From CAVUAT01 sp963739545 (GTDB lineage: Bacteria; Actinomycetota; Thermoleophilia; Solirubrobacterales; 70-9), in assembly GCA_963739545.1 (NCBI GenBank), contig CAVUAT010000012.1, positions 1 through 64,000 of the forward strand: DNA of 64,000 nucleotides, written 5' to 3'. This document shows, one piece after another, positions 34,498 to 42,417 of the stretch. Position 1 is the stretch's first letter; each line of letters opens with the position of its first letter. The position numbers and the translations under genes are program-made. The notes under the pieces were generated by a model. It did no database searches. It was not told the origin of the DNA and saw only the letters and a program-made list of their open reading frames with translations.

Positions 34498-35633
34498 CAG
34501 CTGCGGACCTGGTTGGCGTCGGGAAGGGCGCAGAACGAGGCGGGCGCGGCGGCCTGAGCCTTGCTGCCGCCTCCCACGCGGAAGAAGCCCATCCAGCCGA
34601 GCTCGGCGAACTCGCTCTTGTGGGCGTGGAACATGAAGTCGCCCGCGTACGGGAAGCACATCTCGAGCACCGCCCGCTGGGCCTGGCCCTGGATGATCGT
34701 GTCGGTGAACTCGACCGGCGTCAGCGACGTGCCGGTCGGGAAGTGGTTGAAGAAGTTCCCATGGACGTGGAACGAGTTGATCGGGTCGTACTCGAGGATG
34801 TTCACGAGGTAGATCCGGACGGGCCTGTCGCGCTCCACCGCGATCGGCTCGTTGACGTAATGGAAAGCGACCGTGTTGACCGCGTAGATCTGGTTGCCCT
34901 CGGCGTCGAAGTTGGTGTTGAAGCCGTTCATCACCATGACCTGCTCGTCGGCCTCCGGGCGCCCCCGCTTGGGATCGATGATGAAGGCTCCGTAGAGGCC
35001 GCGCGCGATGTGCTCGGCGAGCGGCCCGGCGTGGCAGTGGTAGAGGTGCAGGCCGAAGGGCTCGGCGTTGAACTCATAGGTCGTCTGGCCTCCCGGCTGG
35101 ATCAGCCCGGCGCCGAGGCCAGGCACGCCGTCCATCTCGGCCGGGTGCAGGCCGTGGAAGTGGATGGTGTGGGGATGTGCGGAGCCGTTCACGAGGCGGA
35201 TCCGCAGCAGGTCGCCCTCGGTCGCGCGCAGCGTCGGGCCCGGGACGCGCCCGTTGTAGGTCCACGCGGGGTAGTTGACGCCCGGCGCGACCTCGATCTC
35301 CTGGTCGCCCGCGACCAGCGTCCACTCGCGCAGGACCTTCCCGTTCGGCAGCTTCGTCGTCTTGCCGTAGTCGAAGTCGCGGAGCATGTCGGTCGGGTTG
35401 AAGCCGTTGGCGGCGTGGTCGACGACCTCGCCCTGCTTGAACGTCGGGCCGGCGTTCCCGCCGCCGTGAACCGCCGCACCGCCGCCGTGGGCGGCGGGCC
35501 CCACGCCCTGCTCAGCGGCGCTTGCGTCGAGCGCATCGTGGACCCCGCCGTGGGGAACCAGCGAGTGCACGACCGGGATCGCGGCCCCCGCGCCGGCCCC
35601 GATCAGGAGCTTTCGTCGGTTGAGCTTCTCCAT
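34497..35633 (-). CDS. Tat-exported multicopper oxidase
   Basis: This 378-residue oxidase has a twin-arginine signal (NRRKLLIGAGAGA) and a His/Gly-rich linker before two cupredoxin domains. Copper-ligand motifs are HTIHFHG (His158/His160), HLYHCH (His199/Cys200/His201), SFHVHG (His289/His291) and FMFHAH (His336/His338). The type-1 Cys lies in the first domain, and its usual axial Met is replaced by Leu213 (ARGLYG). Such enzymes oxidise metal ions (Mn, Fe, Cu) or small substrates outside the membrane. ATG at 35633 is used; a GTG at 35651 would add six residues. It heads the operon with ZIP and the DtxR-family repressor. Confidence 0.88.
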   Translation of the reverse strand: MEKLNRRKLLIGAGAGAAIPVVHSLVPHGGVHDALDASAAEQGVGPAAHGGGAAVHGGGNAGPTFKQGEVVDHAANGFNPTDMLRDFDYGKTTKLPNGKVLREWTLVAGDQEIEVAPGVNYPAWTYNGRVPGPTLRATEGDLLRIRLVNGSAHPHTIHFHGLHPAEMDGVPGLGAGLIQPGGQTTYEFNAEPFGLHLYHCHAGPLAEHIARGLYGAFIIDPKRGRPEADEQVMVMNGFNTNFDAEGNQIYAVNTVAFHYVNEPIAVERDRPVRIYLVNILEYDPINSFHVHGNFFNHFPTGTSLTPVEFTDTIIQGQAQRAVLEMCFPYAGDFMFHAHKSEFAELGWMGFFRVGGGSKAQAAAPASFCALPDANQVRS

Positions 35634-35663
35634 CGAGCCATATTCAAGCACAACCGAAACCTG

Positions 35664-35683
35664 AAGTTAGGCACAACTAACTT
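35664..35683. promoter_or_regulatory. Candidate DtxR/MntR operator
   Basis: AAGTTAG-GCACAA-CTAACTT is a perfect inverted repeat with 7-bp arms and a 6-bp spacer, 31 bp upstream of the multicopper oxidase start. The half-site GTTAG/CTAAC resembles known DtxR/IdeR boxes (TTAGGTTAG-type). It is also 60 bp from the divergent ygfZ start. This is the natural site for the operon's own repressor. Confidence 0.68.
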
Positions 35684-35742
35684 TCCCGTCCTGCCTCGCG
35701 GTCCAGTACTGCGGTGCTGCTGGCCCTCCTACAATCGACGGG

Positions 35743-36705
35743 ATGGCCGAAGCCGCCCAGCAGCTCGAGCTCGACGCCCAGTACAGAGCGATGCGCGAGC
35801 AGGCTGGGGTGCTCGAGCGCCCCGAGCGCAGCCTGATCGCAGTAACCGGTCCCGAGGGCGGCGAGTTCCTGCAGGGCCAGGTGACCAACGAGACCGAGGA
35901 GCTCGAGGCCGGGCACGGGCGATACGCCGCGCTGCTCGACCGCAAGGGCCGCATCCAGTCGGACATGCGCGTGCTGCGTATCGGCGACGGCGAGTTTCGG
36001 CTCGAGTCCGAGGCGGCCCCAGGAGCCGCACTTCTCAAGCACCTCTCGATGTACAAGATCGGCCGCGACGTCGAGGTCACCGACCGATCCGCCGAGCACT
36101 CGCTGATATCGCTGATCGGGCCTCGCTCGCGCGAGCTCGCCGGCGCGGAGGTGCTCGGCGACGAGCACGAGCATTCGGGGGTCGAGCTCGGGGGCGCGCG
36201 CTGCCTGGCCGTCGCCACCGACCTGGGCGTGGACCTGTTCACCGCGCCCGGCGACGCACCCGCGGTCCTCGAGACCCTGCTGGAGGCGGGAGCCGAAGCG
36301 GTCAGCGACGACGCCGCCGAGATCCTGCGAGTCGAGGCCGGTCGCCCCCGCTACGGACGCGAGCTTGGGCCCGAGACGATGCCGGCCGAGGCCGGGATCG
36401 TCGGGCGCGCCGTCAACTTCGAGAAGGGGTGCTACATCGGCCAAGAGCCGGTCGCTCGCCTTCACTACCGCGGGCGCCCGAATCGGGTGCTGCGCGGCCT
36501 GCGCCTCACGGGCCCCGCCGAGTTCGGAGCCGGCATCCGAAACGACGAGCGCGACCTGGGAACCCTCGGCACGACCGTCGTCTCCCCCGCTCTCGGCCCG
36601 ATCGCCCTCGCGGTGATCCGGCGCGAGGCCGAGCCCGGCGACACCGTCGAGCTCGACGGCGGCGCGAGCGCCGAGGTCGTCGAGCTGCCGTTTGCCGATG
36701 GCTGA
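35743..36705 (+). CDS. ygfZ: YgfZ/GcvT-fold tetrahydrofolate-dependent protein
   Basis: YgfZ (IBA57) supports repair or assembly of certain Fe-S enzymes using folate. This 320-residue GcvT-fold protein has FLQGQVTNE, LLDRKGRIQSDM, and the YgfZ signature K-G-C-Y-I-G-Q-E at 228-235 with its conserved Cys230. Length matches the family. It overlaps the downstream acyltransferase by 8 bp. Fe-S clients in the window include FbiC and the ferredoxin at 60127. Confidence 0.92.
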   Translation: MAEAAQQLELDAQYRAMREQAGVLERPERSLIAVTGPEGGEFLQGQVTNETEELEAGHGRYAALLDRKGRIQSDMRVLRIGDGEFRLESEAAPGAALLKHLSMYKIGRDVEVTDRSAEHSLISLIGPRSRELAGAEVLGDEHEHSGVELGGARCLAVATDLGVDLFTAPGDAPAVLETLLEAGAEAVSDDAAEILRVEAGRPRYGRELGPETMPAEAGIVGRAVNFEKGCYIGQEPVARLHYRGRPNRVLRGLRLTGPAEFGAGIRNDERDLGTLGTTVVSPALGPIALAVIRREAEPGDTVELDGGASAEVVELPFADG

Positions 36706-37621
36706 GGCCGGCACCGAGCGCCCCTACGACGCGCGCGACGACGCCTACGCGCGCCCGGCACTGCCGGCGCCCTCGGGCGGGGAGCCGGGCGACGACGAGG
36801 CGGCCGGGCTCGACCTCATCCCCCCTCCCGACCCCGAGCGCGAGATCGACGACTGGGGCCGCTCCGAGCGCCTCGTCTCGGCATTCGAGCCCGTGCTCGA
36901 CTTCTACTACCGCTACTGGTTCCGGGTCGAGCACGAGGGCCTCGAGAACGTGCCGTCGGAGGGCGGCGCCCTGCTCGTCGCCAACCACTCGGGTGCGCTC
37001 CCGCCGGACGCGCCGATGATCATGACCGCGATCCGCAACGACCATCCGCACCCGAGGCCGCTCTACATGCTCGCCGAGCACTGGTTCAAGGGCTACCCCG
37101 GCGTCGGGATGCTGGCCAACAAGATGGGCGCGGTCCCCGCGCACCGGGAGAACGCGCAGCGCCTGCTGCGCGACGAGGGCAAGCTCGCGATCGTCTTCCC
37201 CGAGGGCCAGAAGGGCACCCGCAAGGTGCTCTGGCAGCGCTACAAGCTGCGGCGCTTCGGGCGCGGCGGGTTCGTGCGCACCGCGATCCGCGCCCGTGTC
37301 CCGATCGTGCCGATCGCAGTCGTCGGCGCCGAGGAGGCGATGCCGATCTTCGCCCACATGCGCAGCGTGCAGCGGCTGACCGGCCTCGTCTACGCGCCGC
37401 TCAACCACGCCTTCCCCTGGTTCGGCCCGCTCGCGGGCGGGATGTACCTGCCGGCGAAGTTCAAGATCCGCTTCGGAGAGCCGATCGACATGTCGGCCTA
37501 TCCGCTCGAGGTGATGGATGACGCCGCCGAGATCCAGATGATCAGCGAGCGGATCCGGGCCCGCATCGCCGCCGAACTCGAGCAGATGCTCGACGAGCGC
37601 GAGTCCGTCTGGCTCGGCTGA
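36698..37621 (+). CDS. Lysophospholipid acyltransferase-family protein
   Basis: This 307-residue PlsC-like acyltransferase has an acidic N-terminal extension of about 75 residues. The core shows VANHSGALPPDAP (the family's NHxGxLPxD variant of the HX4D motif), the FPEGQKGTRK glycerol-phosphate-binding motif, and PIVPIAVVGAEEAMP. It would add an acyl chain to a lysophospholipid or related lipid at the membrane. ATG at 36698 was chosen over TTG at 36692. It is probably co-transcribed with ygfZ and the lipoprotein at 37664. Confidence 0.88.
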   Translation: MAEAGTERPYDARDDAYARPALPAPSGGEPGDDEAAGLDLIPPPDPEREIDDWGRSERLVSAFEPVLDFYYRYWFRVEHEGLENVPSEGGALLVANHSGALPPDAPMIMTAIRNDHPHPRPLYMLAEHWFKGYPGVGMLANKMGAVPAHRENAQRLLRDEGKLAIVFPEGQKGTRKVLWQRYKLRRFGRGGFVRTAIRARVPIVPIAVVGAEEAMPIFAHMRSVQRLTGLVYAPLNHAFPWFGPLAGGMYLPAKFKIRFGEPIDMSAYPLEVMDDAAEIQMISERIRARIAAELEQMLDERESVWLG

Positions 37622-37663
37622 GAGTGCGCCCTGCCGCTTCCGCATGGGTTAGGGTCTTGCCGC

Positions 37664-38077
37664 ATGGCTAGGAGGAGGAGGGGTACCGCGCTGCTTGCCG
37701 TCGCCGTCGCGCTGGCGGCCGCCGGCGTGGCCGGATGCGGCGACGAGGACTTCGAGAACGACCCGCGGCCTCCTGTGGTCCTGCCTGTCAGCGCGTCGAT
37801 CGGGGACGACTCGATCGTCGTCTCGCCGGCCACGTTCGGCGCGGGCACCGCCCGCTTCACCATCGTCAACTTGGGCGACTCCCCGTCGGTCTTCTCGATC
37901 GACGGCCCCACCACCGCGGAGAGCGTCGAGATCGCTCCCGGCACCAGCACGGAGATGAACGCCGAGGTGGTCACCGGCGAGTACGAGGCACTGGCCGAGG
38001 GACTAGACGCGCCGCCGTTTGCGTTCGAGGTCGGTCCCGAGCGCGAGAGCGCTCAGAACGAGCTGCTGCTCCCCTAG
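37664..38077 (+). CDS. Small lipoprotein, cupredoxin-like
   Basis: This 137-residue protein has an Arg-rich signal peptide and lipobox (VAGC, Cys at about 25). The mature part is beta-rich (SIGDDSIVVSPATFGAGTARFTIVN, then a Ser/Thr/Glu stretch and GEYEALAEG), reminiscent of a plastocyanin-like sandwich but without a visible Cys/His/Met copper site. Function unknown. Its stop overlaps that of the convergent coiled-coil protein. Confidence 0.72.
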   Translation: MARRRRGTALLAVAVALAAAGVAGCGDEDFENDPRPPVVLPVSASIGDDSIVVSPATFGAGTARFTIVNLGDSPSVFSIDGPTTAESVEIAPGTSTEMNAEVVTGEYEALAEGLDAPPFAFEVGPERESAQNELLLP

Positions 38078-39423
38078 TCCTCGCGCTCTGGGTCGGCTCC
38101 GAGCTCGCCCGCGTCCTCGATCGCGCCCTCGATCCGGTCAAGCCGGTCGATCAGGTCGCGTTCGATCGCCTCGACGCCCGTCCTGGCTCGCTCGACGTTG
38201 CTGGTGGCGCTGGTCAGCGCAGACTTGACGGTCTTGAAGCCGGCGATCGCATCGCGCGCCTCCGATGCCGCAGTCCGGACGGCGACGGCGTCGACGCCGG
38301 CGGCGGACTCGCGCGCGGCGCGTACGCGCAGGCTCGCGTAGCGGTACGCGAGCTCGAGGGCGCGGCCGTCGGGCTGCTCGGGATCGACCGCAACGACGAG
38401 CTTGTTCCCCTGGTACTCGTGCATCTCCTCGACCTCGCCGCTCGGCACGGCATCAGTGCCGGCAACCACGAGCATCGCGTAGTCGGCGTTGCGAGCGTCG
38501 AGGGCGCCATTCATCTCGGCCCATGCCTTGGGTCTGGTCAGCCTGCTGTCCTTGATCTCGAATACCACGCGGCCCAGGGTCGAGCCCTCGCCCGCGCCGA
38601 TCTCGACGAGCGAGTCGCCCTTCTTCGAGCCACCTGCGCCGGGAGTGTCGCCGACAGCGTGGGCGCAGTCGCCACGGGAAGCTGCGATCCGCTCGATCGC
38701 GGCGTGGACGCGGTCCTCGAAGCTGCGGCCCTTGCGCGTGCCGGCCTCCTCGGCTTCGGCAAGAACCTCGTCGGCGTCCTGCTTGTCGAGCAGGCGCGCA
38801 AGGTTCTCCTTCAGCGATGAGACCTGGGCCTGCATCGCTCGTGATTCGGAGGTATGGCCCTCGCGCAGCCGCGCCATCTCCTGGCGGTGCCGCTCTTCGG
38901 ACTCCAAGATCGCCTTGCCGAGACGGGCCTGCACGGCCGAGAGGGGGTTGCTCCCGTCCTCGGCGCTCAGCATCCTCGTCAGCTCGAGCTTCTGTGCCTC
39001 GCTCGCCTCGGAGACGATCGCCCGGATCTGGGACTGCACAGAGTCCGAGCGCTCGGCGCCGAAGGCGTCGGTGATCTGGGCGGTCAGCGTCTCGTTCCCC
39101 TTCTCGATGCCGGCCGCCAGCCGCTCGCTGAGCTCTGCGCCTCGGCGCTCAAAGCCCGACTGGGCCCGCTCGAGCTCGGCCCGGACGTAGTCGACCTCGG
39201 CCGCCGTGTCCTCGCGGTCGAGCACCCGGGCGCCGATTTCGATCGCGTCCGCGACCGTCTTCGCCGCGCTTTGACCAGCCTCGAGGCGCTCCCTGACAAG
39301 GGCTGCGGCTCGCTCGTCATTGACCGTGAGGTTCTCGATCACGAGGCGGTCGTCGATTGCGCGCACGACGCCCTCGGCGGCCTCGGGGTCGAATGCGAGT
39401 TGTGGCTTTTCAGAGGCTTCCAT
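38074..39423 (-). CDS. Coiled-coil protein with DUF2130-like PD-(D/E)XK nuclease end
   Basis: This 449-residue protein has no membrane segment. Residues about 30-215 form a long Ala/Glu/Arg-rich coiled coil. From about 225 a compact region begins GRSFEDRVHAAIERIA, then KKGDSLVEIG, then VVFEIKDSRLTRPKAWAEMNGALDARNADYAMLVVAG, then LVVAVD. The Asp ... Glu-x-Lys arrangement with a following Arg-Asn-Ala-Asp helix fits the DUF2130/RmuC-like restriction-endonuclease fold. A second coiled coil ends the protein. ATG at 39423 is used; another in-frame start at 39468 is possible. It is divergent from ccr. A DNA-processing role is inferred, not shown. Confidence 0.72.
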   Translation of the reverse strand: MEASEKPQLAFDPEAAEGVVRAIDDRLVIENLTVNDERAAALVRERLEAGQSAAKTVADAIEIGARVLDREDTAAEVDYVRAELERAQSGFERRGAELSERLAAGIEKGNETLTAQITDAFGAERSDSVQSQIRAIVSEASEAQKLELTRMLSAEDGSNPLSAVQARLGKAILESEERHRQEMARLREGHTSESRAMQAQVSSLKENLARLLDKQDADEVLAEAEEAGTRKGRSFEDRVHAAIERIAASRGDCAHAVGDTPGAGGSKKGDSLVEIGAGEGSTLGRVVFEIKDSRLTRPKAWAEMNGALDARNADYAMLVVAGTDAVPSGEVEEMHEYQGNKLVVAVDPEQPDGRALELAYRYASLRVRAARESAAGVDAVAVRTAASEARDAIAGFKTVKSALTSATSNVERARTGVEAIERDLIDRLDRIEGAIEDAGELGADPERED

Positions 39424-39601
39424 GACGGACTCACGAAGGTAGTCGCGCGACCGGACGCGACCTGACAAACGGTCGGCGCAACGAACGCTGCCCGTCTGCG
39501 GCGCCCTCCGGTCCCTCCCGAGCGCGGTTGAATACGATGCCCCGGCCGCATTCGCCCGCGACCATCACACCCGCGAACCACATCCTGGAGGGAACAGAAC
39601 C

Positions 39602-40858
39602 TTGGCCGTAGAAATCGCTGACGTGACGAAGCTCGACGTGGAGCCCGGGGAGCTTCCGCAGAAGATGGCCGCCTGGGTGATACGGCAGGAGCGCGAGGGC
39701 GAGCCGAAGGACGCGTTCCAGGTCGAGGAGATCGACGTGCCCGAGCCCGGCGCCTTCGAGGTGATCGTCAGGGTGATGGCCGCGGGCGTCAACTTCAACA
39801 ACGTATGGGCCGCGCTCGGCAAGCCCGTCTCGGTGTTCGGCTACGGCGACCACGAGGAGTTCGGCCACCACATCGGCGGGTCGGATGCCTCGGGGATCGT
39901 CTGGAAGGTCGGCGAGGGCGTGACCAAGTGGAAACCGGGTGACGAGGTCGTGCTCCACTGCAACCAGGCCTCCTACGAGGACGTCGAGGTGCACGGCCTC
40001 GACCCGCTCGCCGCCCCGAGCCAGCAGATCTGGGGGTACGAGACGACCTGGGGGTCGTTCGCCCAGTTCACGAAGGTCCAGGCGCAGCAGCTGCTGCCGA
40101 AGCCCAAGAACCTGAGCTGGGCCGAGTCGAGCGCCTACGGCCTCACCTACTTCACCGCCTACCGGATGCTGATGGACCAGTGCAAGCTCCAAGCGGGCCA
40201 CAACGTCCTGATCTGGGGCGCCGCCGGCGGGCTCGGCGTGTTCGCGGTGCAGCTCTGCAAGGCCGCCGGCGCCAACGCCGTCGGAGTCGTCAGCTCGTCC
40301 GACAAGGGCGAGCTGGTCAAGCGCCTCGGCGCGGTCGACTACATCGACCGAAACGAGTTCGCGGGGATGATGCGCAAGGGCGGCGAGACCCCCGACGAGG
40401 AGAAGGCCCGCTTCAAGGAGTCGCGCGGGTTCGCCAAGAAGGTCAAGGAGATCCTGGGCGACTCCCCCGACATCGTTTTCGAGCACGTCGGCATGGCGAC
40501 CTTCCCCACCTCCGTGTTCGTGGTCAAGCCCTTCGGCAAGGTCGTGATCTGCGGCGCCACGTCCGGGTACACGCTCGACTTCGATGTCCGCTACCTGTGG
40601 ATGCGCCAGAAGCAGATCATCGGCTCCCACTTCGCCAACGCCTACGAGTGCATGCGCGCCAACGAGTTGATGGCCGAGGGCAAGATCCAGCCCGTCCTCT
40701 GGAAGGTGATGGGCTTCGACGGAGTCGGCGAGGCGCATCAGCTGCTGCACGAGAACAAGCATCTGGGCAAGATCTCCATCCTCGTCGGCGCCTCGAGCGA
40801 GGACGACGGCAAGGAGGAGGATGGGCCGGGCGCCATCCGGGCGGAGGTAGGGGCGTGA
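39602..40858 (+). CDS. ccrA: Crotonyl-CoA carboxylase/reductase
   Basis: Ccr reductively carboxylates crotonyl-CoA to ethylmalonyl-CoA with NADPH and CO2, the defining step of the ethylmalonyl-CoA pathway. This 418-residue MDR enzyme has the family-specific GVNFNNVWAALGKP and WGYETTWGSFAQFTKVQ. The NADPH motif is GAAGGLGVFAVQLCKAAGA, and RYLWMRQKQIIGSHFAN follows. It is slightly shorter at the N-terminus than proteobacterial Ccr. The start is TTG, supported by GGAGGG 9 bp upstream. The stop overlaps a coupled 18-codon ORF (GTGA), which in turn abuts the gene at 40911. Confidence 0.94.
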   Translation: MAVEIADVTKLDVEPGELPQKMAAWVIRQEREGEPKDAFQVEEIDVPEPGAFEVIVRVMAAGVNFNNVWAALGKPVSVFGYGDHEEFGHHIGGSDASGIVWKVGEGVTKWKPGDEVVLHCNQASYEDVEVHGLDPLAAPSQQIWGYETTWGSFAQFTKVQAQQLLPKPKNLSWAESSAYGLTYFTAYRMLMDQCKLQAGHNVLIWGAAGGLGVFAVQLCKAAGANAVGVVSSSDKGELVKRLGAVDYIDRNEFAGMMRKGGETPDEEKARFKESRGFAKKVKEILGDSPDIVFEHVGMATFPTSVFVVKPFGKVVICGATSGYTLDFDVRYLWMRQKQIIGSHFANAYECMRANELMAEGKIQPVLWKVMGFDGVGEAHQLLHENKHLGKISILVGASSEDDGKEEDGPGAIRAEVGA

Positions 40859-40911
40859 GGCCCGACCGGGTCTTCATCAACGGACGCTCGTCCCGCCCGG
40901 GGGCATCGTGA
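40855..40911 (+). other. Coupled 18-codon ORF after ccr
   Basis: GTG at 40855 overlaps the ccr stop (GTGA). The frame encodes about 18 residues beginning Met-Arg-Pro-Asp-Arg-Val and ends in TGA whose A begins the next ATG at 40911. GGAGG precedes it by about 8 bp. It could be a true small peptide or a translational bridge. Confidence 0.35.
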
Positions 40912-41201
40912 TGAACCTCTGCTACATCGACTGGCACGTCATCCCGTTTCGCGCCGACCGCTGGTACGAGATCTGGGAGCCGGGCGCGGCGCGAGCCCTC
41001 GCCTTCGGCGCCAAGGGCTGGTCGCTGTCGCGGTCTATCGAGGACCCCCAGCTCTTCCGGCAGTCCTCGCTGTGGGAGGACAAGGCGGATTTCGACCGCT
41101 ACTGGGGCTCGGACGAGGTCATCGCGATCCGCGAGCAGGCGCTGAACTACTACGCCAAGCCGGTCCTCCCCGTCTGGCACAAGCTGATCGCCGGCGAGTA
41201 G
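40911..41201 (+). CDS. Small ferredoxin-fold (NIPSNAP/ABM-like) protein
   Basis: This 96-residue protein begins with a hydrophobic strand (LCYIDWHVIPFRADRWYEIW). A helix with ALAFGAKGWSLSRSIEDPQLF, a strand with SSLWEDKADFDRYW, and a final helix follow. This is the pattern of dimeric alpha/beta-barrel (NIPSNAP/antibiotic monooxygenase-like) proteins. Its role is unknown, but it follows ccr with translational coupling, so a link to the ethylmalonyl-CoA pathway is likely. Confidence 0.7.
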   Translation: MNLCYIDWHVIPFRADRWYEIWEPGAARALAFGAKGWSLSRSIEDPQLFRQSSLWEDKADFDRYWGSDEVIAIREQALNYYAKPVLPVWHKLIAGE

Positions 41202-41264
41202 CCGGCCTTCGGCATCGCGTGTGCGCGGACGCTACTTCGCCGCCGCGGCGGTGTTCCTGACCCG

Positions 41265-42011
41265 ATGAGCAGAGCCCGCAACACGATCGCCGCTGCCACC
41301 TGCGCCCTGACGGCGACGGCGCTGCTCGCCGTGCCGGCCGAGGCGAAGGTAAAGACCGCCGTCGTCGGCAAGGTGCTTCAGATCCAAGGGTCGGACCGCT
41401 CCGAGCGCGCCACGGTCATCTGCAACGAAGCGGGCGAGATCAAGGTCAACGGCGCCAACCCGAAGGGCGGAGTGCAGGGGTGCGCCGGCATCGTCGAGGT
41501 CGACGCCGCGATGGGCGGCGGCGACGACACGATCGACTTCTCGGGCATCAGCGGCGCCTTCGGCGACGCTCGCTTCCCCGGGTTCGGAGTCGCGACGGGC
41601 ACCGCGGCCATCGGCGGCCGCGGCAACGACCGCTACATCCCCTCCCCCGCCGCCTTCAACCTCTTCTACGGCGAGCTCGGCAACGACCGGGCCACCGGGG
41701 GCCCAGCACGCGACGTCCTCTCGGGCGGCTCCGGCGACGACACCCTGAACGGAGCCGGAGGGCGCGACAGCGTCCTCGGCGAGGGAGGCGACGACCGCCT
41801 GCTCGGCGGCAACGCGGGCGACCTCCTGAGCGGCGGGGCCGGCGACGACCTCGCGCTCGGCGGCCCAGGCTCCGACGTGCTCGGCGGCGGGCCGGGCCGC
41901 GACCGCCTTCGCGGTGGACCGGGCCAGGACCGCCTAATCGGCGGGCCGGGCCGCGACAACCTCAGCGGCGGAGCCGGCAAGGACGCCGAGATCGAGAAGG
42001 ATCCGAAGTAG
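41265..42011 (+). CDS. Secreted RTX calcium-binding repeat protein
   Basis: This 248-residue protein has a signal peptide (about 1-27, ending near Ala-Glu-Ala). A short beta-rich N-domain (about 28-125) follows. About ten glycine-rich nonapeptide-type repeats of the pattern G-G-x-G-x-D-x-L begin near residue 130. These form a calcium-bound beta-roll. No catalytic domain is visible. Two other secreted proteins in the window (46183, 61416) end in similar repeats. Confidence 0.86.
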   Translation: MSRARNTIAAATCALTATALLAVPAEAKVKTAVVGKVLQIQGSDRSERATVICNEAGEIKVNGANPKGGVQGCAGIVEVDAAMGGGDDTIDFSGISGAFGDARFPGFGVATGTAAIGGRGNDRYIPSPAAFNLFYGELGNDRATGGPARDVLSGGSGDDTLNGAGGRDSVLGEGGDDRLLGGNAGDLLSGGAGDDLALGGPGSDVLGGGPGRDRLRGGPGQDRLIGGPGRDNLSGGAGKDAEIEKDPK

Positions 42012-42048
42012 CTGGTCTTGGGTCGGTTTCGCCGGCTCGAGGCGATAT

Positions 42049-42086
42049 TGGACGGTTAAGGCCCCTATAGGGGCACTAAGTGTCCA
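42049..42086. terminator. 38-bp hairpin between convergent genes (second copy of a shared element)
   Basis: The perfect core GCCCCTATAGGGGC (42061-42074) is flanked by weaker complementary arms (TGGACG/TGTCCA region). It lies between the convergent RTX gene and clpS, so it may be a bidirectional terminator. Length, axis and core match the hairpin at 18828-18865. Confidence 0.7.
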
Positions 42087-42108
42087 GTCGGTGCCACACC
42101 GGTGGCCG

Positions 42109-42399
42109 CTAGTGCTGTTCGAGCGGGGCCATCGTCAGGCCCGCGTCGGAGAGCTGTTCCCAGTAGAGCTCGGCCGTCTCCTTGGGGCCCGTCCAGACGG
42201 CGGCTTGGCCGCTGGAGTGGATCTGGTCGGCGATCGCGTAGCCCTTGTCGAGGCTGACGCCTGGGACCACGCGCGAGAGGGTCTGGGCGACGTGGTCGAA
42301 CGTGTTGTGGTCGTCGTTCAGGACGATCACGAGCCAGTTGCCGCCGAGGCCCGATCCCGGGCCCGCGACGCCCGGCTTCTCGATTGTCGCGGGTGCCAT
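42109..42399 (-). CDS. clpS: ATP-dependent Clp protease adaptor ClpS
   Basis: ClpS delivers N-end-rule substrates to ClpAP/ClpCP. This 96-residue protein has the signature VIVLNDDHNTFDHVAQTL in the core and VWTGPKETAELYWEQL near the end. The N-terminal Gly/Pro tail is variable, as in the family. ATG at 42399 was chosen; a start nine bases upstream adds three residues. It ends near a shared hairpin with the convergent RTX gene. Confidence 0.92.
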   Translation of the reverse strand: MAPATIEKPGVAGPGSGLGGNWLVIVLNDDHNTFDHVAQTLSRVVPGVSLDKGYAIADQIHSSGQAAVWTGPKETAELYWEQLSDAGLTMAPLEQH

Positions 42400-42417
42400 C
42401 GAAGGCACCTTAGACGC

